Made by a program: the position numbers and the translations under genes | Part shown: positions 21,901 through 28,600 of the stretch, in pieces | Layout of the letters: each line of letters opens with the position of its first letter | Position numbering within the stretch: position 1 is the first letter of the stretch | Notes under the pieces: model-generated | What the model was told of the DNA's origin: nothing | Seen by the model: only the letters and a program-made list of their open reading frames with translations | Database searches by the model: none | NCBI GenBank assembly: GCA_017514905.1 | Contig: JAFWIK010000023.1 | Coordinates: 1-32,812 of the forward strand | Direction: 5' to 3' | Source of the DNA: Candidatus Saccharimonadota bacterium | GTDB taxonomy: Bacteria > Patescibacteriota > Saccharimonadia > Saccharimonadales > Saccharimonadaceae | Length of the DNA: 32,812 nt

Positions 21901-22254
21901 TGGTGGAGCTGCCGGATACTGCCTCCGGGTCCGAGTCATCACTGGGCCATAATTCTACGTGCGTAGTTTTCTGTTTCATCTTGACTTATTCTAGCAGCAG
22001 CAGAGAACGAAACTGCTAAACGTCATGGCGTTTTTGTCGGGCTATTTTTTGCCAAATAAACAGCTCTATCCTCGTTGTATGATAATTCTGGCTCTACGAA
22101 GCCTTAAGTCAGAACCAGCTTAGATCAAACTAAGCATAAGCCGGCATGTACATAACATGCGCGGTTTTCGTGTTTTTAGCACTTATTAATACTTACGGTA
22201 TTTGATCGGCACGCCTTACGACTGTTAATGATCCGTCTAAGCTTTTTCAGCCCC
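21901..22254 (-). ncRNA. ssrA: Transfer-messenger RNA (tmRNA)
   Basis: Rescues stalled ribosomes and tags the unfinished protein. On the minus strand the 5' end GGGGCTG (22254-22248) pairs with CAGCTCC before ACCA (21911-21901), and GACGG follows as in other tmRNAs. AAGGCGTGCCGA mirrors E. coli AAGGUGCAUGCCGA, and its CGTGC pairs with GCACG near 21960 as helix P2; TCGGAC precedes the T arm. The likely tag frame is complement 22130-22180: resume GCT after AATAAGT, peptide AKNTKTAHVMYMPAYA, stop TAG within a GCTTAG...CTAAGC hairpin, as usual for tmRNA. Oddity: the T-loop reads GGCAGTA between CCGGA and TCCGG instead of the usual TTC-type loop. The rest of the RNA holds the pseudoknot region. 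Length 354. Confidence 0.88.
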
Positions 22255-22265
22255 AACTGCTTTCT

Positions 22266-22294
22266 ATTTTACCATAACGCCCTCAAAAAGACAA
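22266..22294 (-). promoter_or_regulatory. ssrA promoter
   Basis: On the minus strand TTGTCT (22294-22289), 17-base spacer, TAAAAT (22271-22266) preceded by TGG. The box ends 11 bases before the mature 5' end, leaving a ~5-base leader for RNase P. Confidence 0.7.
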
Positions 22295-22416
22295 CATAAA
22301 GCCAAAAATGAACTAATATTGTTGTAAAAAAAACAACAAAATAAACAAGAAATTTGAACAGGGAACAATTGAGACTAATGTTGTAAAAAATACACTATAA
22401 AAGCTGAACAAAACTA

Positions 22417-22445
22417 TTGCATTTTTCTTGTGGTTATGCTACTAT
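22417..22445 (+). promoter_or_regulatory. Promoter of the leader-ORF/structured transcript
   Basis: TTGCAT (22417-22422), 17-base spacer and extended -10 TGCTACTAT (to 22445); start expected near 22452. The next standard gene (22820) has its own promoter, so this one drives something in the gap. Confidence 0.65.
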
Positions 22446-22492
22446 TTAGACAGTCGAGATGACTAAAATAAAAACTAAAAAAAGGACAAAAA

Positions 22493-22522
22493 ATGAACAA
22501 AAAAAGACAACGTAAACCATAA
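22493..22522 (+). CDS. Nine-codon basic leader ORF
   Basis: AAAGGA (22481-22486) six bases before ATG 22493 opens a frame encoding MNKKRQRKP and a TAA stop. The ribosome site and spacing are better than those of many real genes here, and it is about 40 bases behind a good promoter. The peptide is too short to suggest a function by itself; a regulatory uORF whose translation affects the folded RNA behind it is the simplest reading. Chance cannot be excluded. Confidence 0.4.
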   Translation: MNKKRQRKP

Positions 22523-22800
22523 ATCTTGGCGGGCGAAAAGGTAATTTCTAGCCATAAATTACAACCTTAGGAATTACCTAGAGCTCCGCGAAGAAAAATG
22601 CGTTGAGCGCGTTGAAAAATCTTTCGTTAGCACCTTTTAACATCATAAACCAGAGCGAAAGAAATATCAGCAAGGACAATGCTTCACCTTATGTGAAGCG
22701 GTCAAAAGGGTAGGCGGATCAGGGTTGCGGTCAATATTTAATCTTTTTAGGTACCGGATAACCCCCGCCCCCTTCCAAAAAGACTTGGGGGCATCAAACT
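22523..22800 (+). ncRNA. Unidentified structured RNA region
   Basis: Several stems follow one another: 22539-22550/22568-22579 (12 pairs, one G-T), a stem joining TCTTTCG near 22619 to CGAAAGA near 22655, the perfect GCTTCAC/GTGAAGC hairpin at 22681-22699, a GC-rich compound stem about 22712-22770, and GCCCCC/GGGGGC near 22767-22791. No protein frame fits. I do not find SRP RNA, 6S, T-box or other known landmarks. There is no clear T-run terminator before the next promoter at 22805. It may be a leader acting on 22820 or an independent RNA. Confidence 0.45.
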
Positions 22801-22804
22801 AATA

Positions 22805-22813
22805 TGATATAAT
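22805..22813 (+). promoter_or_regulatory. Extended -10 promoter giving a probable leaderless mRNA (22820 gene)
   Basis: TGATATAAT ends six bases before ATG 22820. Confidence 0.6.
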
Positions 22814-22819
22814 GAGGTT

Positions 22820-23173
22820 ATGAAACATAACCGTATTCTCTTTGGTATCAGCGTCGTGGCGCTCGCAGCACTAGTCCTGATGATGAATTTAATCTCTCCG
22901 ACGGAAATTGGTCCGTTCGGAGTTTTATTATTTTTTACAACAGTTTATATTGCTGTTTTTGGTTTCGTTACTCTTTTTGTCTTTCTATTCCAGCGCATTG
23001 CTTTTAAAAAGGATTCTTACCGTGGCAAAGACTATCTTTATTCCGCCATCATTTCTTTTGGTCCCATTATGTTCTTAATGGCACGCTCTTTTGGCGCCAT
23101 TAACCTCTGGACAATCGCCCTGATTACAATTTTTATCTTTTTAGCAGAATTTCTAGTCTACAAAAAAATTTAA
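22820..23173 (+). CDS. Small four-helix membrane protein of unknown function
   Basis: I do not recognise a family. The 117-residue product has hydrophobic segments at about 7-25, 31-56, 70-90 and 94-113, with a short basic/polar loop F-K-K-D-S-Y-R-G-K-D-Y between the second and third that should be cytoplasmic, as should both ends. It has no cysteines and no catalytic-looking motif. It is followed 18 bases later by the disordered protein gene with its own promoter, then by the TraG/VirD4-like ATPase. By position it may belong to the same envelope or DNA-transfer function, which is inference. Confidence 0.75.
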   Translation: MKHNRILFGISVVALAALVLMMNLISPTEIGPFGVLLFFTTVYIAVFGFVTLFVFLFQRIAFKKDSYRGKDYLYSAIISFGPIMFLMARSFGAINLWTIALITIFIFLAEFLVYKKI

Positions 23174-23176
23174 ATG

Positions 23177-23185
23177 TGGTAAAAT
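23177..23185 (+). promoter_or_regulatory. Extended -10 promoter giving a probable leaderless mRNA (23192 gene)
   Basis: TGGTAAAAT ends six bases before ATG 23192; no ribosome site. Confidence 0.55.
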
Positions 23186-23191
23186 AAGCAT

Positions 23192-23752
23192 ATGAACAAT
23201 GGTCAAAGCTCAAATTCACCTATCAGCAGGGATTCAATCATCTCCAGTGCTGGAATTCCATCCATTTCTGATACAGGCATGACGACTCATCCAGAGCTAA
23301 ACCCCGTCGAAAATCTTGACCTTAATTCACCATCTTGGGCTCCAAACAGTATTAACTCCCAACCCCAAGAACTCGCTAAACCAACTAGTGAACTTCGCGG
23401 CGCAAAAACTATGGAATCCTCTAATTCTAGCAATAGTGCAAGGAGAGAACTGCCTTTCGAAGAACCTGGGTCAAATCAAAACCAACCTCTCGGGCAAATC
23501 ATTGATATGGAAATGCCACCATCAAGCCACAATTCAAAAACCCCTGCCTCTTACGCTGAAGATAGCATTAATCATGCCGCTTTCAAAACCACCGAATCTC
23601 TCAACATTGAAGGTGTTAAAGAGACCGATGTGATTATCGACAAGATTAGACAAGCCAAAACCGGAGAGGAGCTAGCAGCTTCTTACGACCTCGCCCGCAC
23701 TGCTATGGAAGACAACCTAGCTGAGTCTTATAACAGAAAGCTGGCAGCATGA
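23192..23752 (+). CDS. Mostly disordered hydrophilic protein upstream of the TraG-like ATPase
   Basis: Not recognised. The 186-residue protein is rich in S, N, P and E for its first ~140 residues, with no hydrophobic segment and no signal peptide, and is expected to be unfolded. Only the last 45 residues (about 140-186) look helical, with E-T-D-V-I-I-D-K-I-R-Q-A-K and Y-D-L-A-R-T-A-M. It ends 54 bases before the 871-residue ATPase and may be transcribed with it, so it is a candidate soluble partner, adaptor or substrate. Composition matches its neighbours, so recent transfer is not suggested. Confidence 0.7.
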   Translation: MNNGQSSNSPISRDSIISSAGIPSISDTGMTTHPELNPVENLDLNSPSWAPNSINSQPQELAKPTSELRGAKTMESSNSSNSARRELPFEEPGSNQNQPLGQIIDMEMPPSSHNSKTPASYAEDSINHAAFKTTESLNIEGVKETDVIIDKIRQAKTGEELAASYDLARTAMEDNLAESYNRKLAA

Positions 23753-23806
23753 AAATAATCTGTTTTAGTATTTTTTACAACAATAAATACAGAGGGGAAT
23801 TGTAAT

Positions 23807-26422
23807 ATGAATCCTTGGGTGGTAGTTTTGATTATGATAGCAGCCTTCGCCCTTTTGATTGCTATTGTTTTTGGCACGCAAATTTCCAAAATGCGTAAAG
23901 CTAAGAAATACGAACGTGGCCTCAAGATGGTACCACTTCTAATTCATCTACCTCCGTCTACCGAAGATATCGAAGCCGGCAGCCGCGACGAGAGGGATAT
24001 CAATAGCGAAGCAATTTCTAAAGCCCAAGTAATGTATTCTATTCTTTCTTCCACCATCACCAAGGGATTCAAAACCAAAATATACGGCCAAAGACATTTT
24101 TCGTTTGAGATTATCGCTACCAACGGTGTTATCAGATACTATGCTATCGTTCCAGCCGTTCTAACAGAAACGGTTGTGCAAGCCGTTCAATCCGCCTATC
24201 CTACAGCTCGCCTCGAGGAAAAGCGCGAAGAAAACATCTTTAAAGGTGGTGGCGGCATTGATGCCGTTACGGGAGCGGAGTTGACTCTAAACAAAGAGTC
24301 CTTCCTCCCAATTGCTACTTATGAAGATACCAAACGTGATGCCCAAATGGCAATTTTAAACGCCTTATCTGGTTTGAACAAAGGAGAAGGAGCTGCTGTA
24401 CAAGTTTTGTTTCGTCCTGCACAAAAAACTTGGTTTGATAAGGCTAAACAGTATATCGAAAACGTGCAAACTGGTAAAAAGACCACTAAGAGCGTGGGTG
24501 GCGGTCTTGGTGATTTTGCCGTAGATCTTATCAAGGCCCCATTTGAAGTCCCTGGTGAACACGAGAAAAAAGAAGAAACTACTACTATTTCAGGGGTCAA
24601 GCAAGATGAGATAAACGCCGTTACCAACAAAATGCGCTACCCAGTTTTTGAAACCCTCATCCGGGTTATCTCTAGCGCTGAATCCGAGCCTCGTTCACAG
24701 GCTATTACGAATAGCATTATTTCTTCGTTTTCTCAGTTTAACTCCCCAGAACTCAACAGCTTTAAAGTTGAGCCCACTAGGGATACTAAAAAACTCGTCA
24801 TCGACTATACTTTTCGTTTCTTCCCGATAGGCACCAAAGAAAACGTCTTGAACAGTGTAGAACTAGCCTCTGTTTATCATTTGCCAGAGCAAAATGCTAT
24901 TCCGAGTACTTCGGTCGAGCGTCAACTAGTTAAGCAAGTAGATGGTCCCGCCAAATTAGCTACTGAAGGGCTATTTCTTGGCACTAACGAGTATCGCGGT
25001 CAAAAGAAGGCTATCTTCCTGCAAGAAAAAGATCGCCGTCGCCACACTTATATCATTGGGCAAACCGGTATGGGTAAATCCGTTTTCCTCGAAAACCTAG
25101 CTTTTCAGGATATGTGTGATGGACGGGGCTTTGCCTTTATCGATCCGCACGGTGATGCTGTAGAAGCACTTCTCAAACGTGTTCCAGAGGAGCGTATTGA
25201 TGATGTCATTTACTTCGATCCTGCCGATATTGAACACCCCGTAGGTATGAACATGTTCGAATTTACTTCCGAAGACCAAAAGGACTTTATCGTCCAAGAG
25301 GGAATTAGCATGCTCCAATCGCTCTTTGATCCTCAAAATCAAGGCTTCTTCGGTCCTCGTGGCCAGCATATGTTTAGAAACGCCGCTCTCCTTTTGATGT
25401 CAGATCCGGCCGGGGCAACTTTTATTGACATTCCTCAATGTTTCACTGATCCGGAATTCGTTAAAGAAAAGCTTAAATATGTCACCGATAAAGCAGTGTA
25501 TGATTACTGGACCAAGGAGTTCCCAGATTCCAAGAAATCTAGCGATTCTGGCGAAGTCATCACTTGGTTTGCTTCCAAATGGGGCCCGTTCATCGCTAAT
25601 ACCATCATGAAAAATACCCTTGGCCAGGTTAAATCTGGCTTTAATATCCGTGATATCATGGACCACAAAAAAATCTTCCTTGTTAATCTCTCTAAAGGTC
25701 GACTCGGTGATATCAATGCTAATCTTCTCGGTATGATTTTCGTCATGAAATTCCAGCAGGCGGCTATGAGTCGCCAGGATATACCCGAAGATCAGCGCCA
25801 AGATTTCTGCCTTTACGTGGATGAGTTTCAGAATTTTGCCACCGATAGCTTTGAATCTATCCTCTCTGAAGCCCGTAAATATCGTCTCAACCTGATCGTA
25901 GCTAACCAGTTTATGACTCAGCTGACCGATAAAATACGTGAAGCCCTTCTTGGTAACGTCGGTACTATTATCTGTGGTCGTATTGGTGTCACTGATGCAG
26001 AACTAATGGTCAAAGCCTTCACCCCTACTTTTACTGCCGAAGACCTTACCAAGACGCCAAACTTCGCCGCTGTAGCCAAAGTCATGATGTTTGATATGCC
26101 GTCTGCACCATTTACTATGCAGTTGCCACCACCGATGGGCGATCCAAATGATGAGCTCATGGAGACGCTTAAAGCCTATTCTGCCACTAAATATGGCAAG
26201 ACTCGCGCCGAGGTCGAAAAGGAAATTAACGAACGTTGGTCAACGGCCAAGACAGAGTCAAAGCCAGAAATACCCGTAAAACCCGCTTCAGAGCCTTCAC
26301 AAGGCGCCCGTGCTTATAAACCAGCTAATGATGCGTCTAGTACCATAAACCCAGCTTCTAGCACGTCTAATGACTCTCAGAGCGGATTTTTGGATGCCTG
26401 GCTCGCCCAAAACAACAAATAA
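23807..26422 (+). CDS. TraG/VirD4-like type IV secretion ATPase (coupling-protein type)
   Basis: An 871-residue FtsK/HerA-superfamily motor, expected to move DNA or protein at the membrane. One N-terminal helix (about 4-24) anchors it. A long Patescibacteria-type middle region (to ~400) leads to the ATPase, with Walker A G-Q-T-G-M-G-K-S at about 418-425, I-D-P-H-G-D just after, Walker B/sensor L-Y-V-D-E-F-Q-N-F near 669-677 and R-K-Y-R-L-N-L-I-V-A-N-Q, the arginine/Q motif of TraG/TraD proteins. The tail after ~800 is P-, S- and A-rich and probably unfolded. No relaxase, VirB4 or pilin gene lies within the window, so a complete secretion system is not shown. GAGGGG lies upstream of ATG 23807. 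Confidence 0.85.
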   Translation: MNPWVVVLIMIAAFALLIAIVFGTQISKMRKAKKYERGLKMVPLLIHLPPSTEDIEAGSRDERDINSEAISKAQVMYSILSSTITKGFKTKIYGQRHFSFEIIATNGVIRYYAIVPAVLTETVVQAVQSAYPTARLEEKREENIFKGGGGIDAVTGAELTLNKESFLPIATYEDTKRDAQMAILNALSGLNKGEGAAVQVLFRPAQKTWFDKAKQYIENVQTGKKTTKSVGGGLGDFAVDLIKAPFEVPGEHEKKEETTTISGVKQDEINAVTNKMRYPVFETLIRVISSAESEPRSQAITNSIISSFSQFNSPELNSFKVEPTRDTKKLVIDYTFRFFPIGTKENVLNSVELASVYHLPEQNAIPSTSVERQLVKQVDGPAKLATEGLFLGTNEYRGQKKAIFLQEKDRRRHTYIIGQTGMGKSVFLENLAFQDMCDGRGFAFIDPHGDAVEALLKRVPEERIDDVIYFDPADIEHPVGMNMFEFTSEDQKDFIVQEGISMLQSLFDPQNQGFFGPRGQHMFRNAALLLMSDPAGATFIDIPQCFTDPEFVKEKLKYVTDKAVYDYWTKEFPDSKKSSDSGEVITWFASKWGPFIANTIMKNTLGQVKSGFNIRDIMDHKKIFLVNLSKGRLGDINANLLGMIFVMKFQQAAMSRQDIPEDQRQDFCLYVDEFQNFATDSFESILSEARKYRLNLIVANQFMTQLTDKIREALLGNVGTIICGRIGVTDAELMVKAFTPTFTAEDLTKTPNFAAVAKVMMFDMPSAPFTMQLPPPMGDPNDELMETLKAYSATKYGKTRAEVEKEINERWSTAKTESKPEIPVKPASEPSQGARAYKPANDASSTINPASSTSNDSQSGFLDAWLAQNNK

Positions 26423-26425
26423 TTA

Positions 26426-26542
26426 ATTAGTTTTAAACATTAAATTTTGTGAGCATGGCGACCAACGGGGAGCCAGTTTGAGCGAACCCTGTAACGACAG
26501 GAGTGAGCGAAAACGCGAACAAAATTAATGTTTAAAACTAAT
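26426..26542. repeat. Large intergenic hairpin element C
   Basis: Outer arms 26426-26450 and 26519-26542 pair over 24 bases with one bulge and are AT-rich. The ~68-base centre is GC-richer and contains a CCTGT-AACG-ACAGG hairpin (26488-26501) and two copies of TGAGCGAA. It occupies the gap between the TraG-like gene and the gyrB promoter, and is the third element of this plan in the window. Confidence 0.8.
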
Positions 26543-26547
26543 GGAGG

Positions 26548-26576
26548 TTGATTTTTTTGTTTTTTAGGTGTAGAAT
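26548..26576 (+). promoter_or_regulatory. gyrBA promoter
   Basis: TTGATT (26548-26553), 17-base spacer and TAGAAT (26571-26576). GAGG at 26596-26599 serves gyrB ATG 26607. The promoter begins five bases behind hairpin element C. Confidence 0.6.
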
Positions 26577-26606
26577 AGATACAGAATATTAAGATGAGGT
26601 ATAGAA

Positions 26607-28592
26607 ATGGCTGGAAAAGCTGAAAATTATGATTCGTCCGAAATTCGGGTACTCGAGGGCTTGGAACCAGTGCGCCTGCGCCCTGGTATGTATATCGGTT
26701 CCACCGGTTATGATGGTTTGCATCATTTAATCAAGGAAATTGCCGATAACTCCATTGATGAAGCTATCGCCGGTTTCGCTAACAGAATAGAAATCACTGT
26801 CTTAAAAGATGGTGGTGTGCGCGTAGATGATAATGGCCGTGGTATCCCTGTAGATATCCATCCCAAGACTCATAAATCTACTCTAGAAACGGTTCTTACC
26901 GTTCTCCACGCTGGCGGTAAGTTTGGCGATGGTGGTTACAAAGTTTCCTCGGGCCTACACGGTGTAGGCTCATCCGTAGTTAACGCCCTGTCCACTCACA
27001 TGGTCGCAGAAGTTTACAGAGACGGCAAAACCCACCATATTGAATTTGACGTCGGTAAACCCACCATGGAGCTAAAAGTCACCAGTGGCGCTCCTCGCGA
27101 ACATGGTACCTCTATTACTTTCTATCCTGACCCTAATATTTTCAAAGAAACCACTACCTTTGATTACAACTGGGTGGCCAGTTATGCTCGCCACCAAGCT
27201 TATCTAACTAAGGGCATTTTAATCATCGTAAAAGACGAGCGTACCGGTGCCAGTGAGTCTTTCTATTTTGAAGGTGGCATTAAAAGTTACGTCAAGCGTC
27301 TCAACCAGGGCAAGGAAGTTCTCTCAGATGATATTTTCTACGTTGAAAAACAGGTTAACGAAGCCGGCATCGAGATTGCTCTTCAATATAACGATACTTA
27401 TGCCGAAATCATGAAACCATTTGCTAACAATGTTCTCACCCCTGATGGCGGGATGCATGTGGTCGGTTTTCGTACCGGTCTCAACCGCGTTATCAATGAT
27501 TATGCCCGCAAGAATGGTCTTCTTAAAGAGAAAGAAGAAAACCTTACCGGTGATGATATTAAGGAAGGTCTTACCGCTGTAATCTTAGTTAAGCTCCCTG
27601 ACCCACAATTCGAAGGTCAAACCAAGAATAAACTTGGTAACCCAGAGGTACGTGGTTATGTTGACAAGGTAATGAGCGAGTATTTCGGCTATTACCTCGA
27701 AGAAAACCCTGCCATCGCCAAAAAGATCGTCAGTAAAGCTACTTTAGCCGCTCGAGCCCGTAAAGCTGCCCGCGCCGCTAGAGATAATGTCATTAGAAAA
27801 GGCGCCTTTGAAGGGCTTAATTTACCATCTAAACTGGCTGATTGTTCTTCTAGGAACGCCGAAGATTGTGAGCTCTTCATCGTAGAGGGTAATTCCGCTG
27901 CTGGTTCCGCAAAGGAAGGCCGCGATTCTAAAATTCAGGCTATTTTGCCTCTAAGAGGTAAAGTTCTTAACACCGAGCGGGCTCGTCTTGATAAGATGCT
28001 CGCAAACGCCGAGCTGGTCTCTCTAATCAAAGGTCTCGGTGTTGGCATTGGTGACCAATTCAACATCGATGGTTTGAGATACCACAAGATTGTATTTATG
28101 ACTGATGCCAATGTCGATGGTTCGCATATTTCTACCTTGCTTCTGACTTTCTTCTTCCGCTATATGCCAGAAGTGATTAAGGCCGGTCACGTTTATTTGG
28201 CTAAACCACCACTCTTTGGTCTAATTAAAGGTACAGGAAATGGCCGCAAGATTGACTACATCTATGATGAGGAAGCCTTGGAACGCACTCTAACAGAGAA
28301 AATTGAGGAGCGCAAGAAACAGGGCGTGAAGATTAACCCCGAAGACGAGCGTTTCAAACAAGCTGGTTATACCGCACAGCAACGCTTTAAAGGTCTTGGC
28401 GAGATGGACGCCTCTCAGCTTTGGGAAACCACTATGAAACCAGAAAATCGCGTATTGATTAGAGTGAACATTGAAGATGCTGAAAAGGCCGACGCCATCT
28501 TCTCTAAACTCATGGGCGACCAAGCCGAACTGCGTAAAAACTTTATTCAATCGAGGGCAGCTTCCGTTGACCTTGATGATTTGGACTTCTAA
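26607..28592 (+). CDS. gyrB: DNA gyrase subunit B
   Basis: ATPase subunit of gyrase, which adds negative supercoils. The 661-residue protein has the GHKL ATPase with [17 protein letters not shown] and G-L-H-G-V-G-S-S-V, the transducer domain, the TOPRIM domain with E427-G-N-S-A-A-G-S-A, and the C-terminal tail with Q-R-F-K-G-L-G-E-M. Length is that of short Gram-positive-like GyrB, without the E. coli insert. Oddity: the metal-binding DxDxD is D500-A-N-V-D504, so the middle Asp is Asn. gyrA begins eight bases after the stop. A ParE identity is less likely, as the partner has GyrA features. Confidence 0.94.
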   Translation: MAGKAENYDSSEIRVLEGLEPVRLRPGMYIGSTGYDGLHHLIKEIADNSIDEAIAGFANRIEITVLKDGGVRVDDNGRGIPVDIHPKTHKSTLETVLTVLHAGGKFGDGGYKVSSGLHGVGSSVVNALSTHMVAEVYRDGKTHHIEFDVGKPTMELKVTSGAPREHGTSITFYPDPNIFKETTTFDYNWVASYARHQAYLTKGILIIVKDERTGASESFYFEGGIKSYVKRLNQGKEVLSDDIFYVEKQVNEAGIEIALQYNDTYAEIMKPFANNVLTPDGGMHVVGFRTGLNRVINDYARKNGLLKEKEENLTGDDIKEGLTAVILVKLPDPQFEGQTKNKLGNPEVRGYVDKVMSEYFGYYLEENPAIAKKIVSKATLAARARKAARAARDNVIRKGAFEGLNLPSKLADCSSRNAEDCELFIVEGNSAAGSAKEGRDSKIQAILPLRGKVLNTERARLDKMLANAELVSLIKGLGVGIGDQFNIDGLRYHKIVFMTDANVDGSHISTLLLTFFFRYMPEVIKAGHVYLAKPPLFGLIKGTGNGRKIDYIYDEEALERTLTEKIEERKKQGVKINPEDERFKQAGYTAQQRFKGLGEMDASQLWETTMKPENRVLIRVNIEDAEKADAIFSKLMGDQAELRKNFIQSRAASVDLDDLDF

Positions 28593-28600
28593 GGAGGAAT

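Noticed and set aside
21719-21979. 86-codon minus-strand reading frame
   Set aside because: Its first ~26 codons are the 3' part of tmRNA (including the encoded CCA) and the rest crosses the ssrA terminator; no ribosome site and no family resemblance.
22319-22339. TTGTTGT/ACAACAA hairpin as a terminator
   Set aside because: On the plus strand the loop is all A and no T run follows; on the minus strand it lies upstream of the ssrA promoter with no gene to end.
25400-25801. 133-codon minus-strand frame inside the TraG-like gene
   Set aside because: Shadow of the ATPase coding region, no start site signals.
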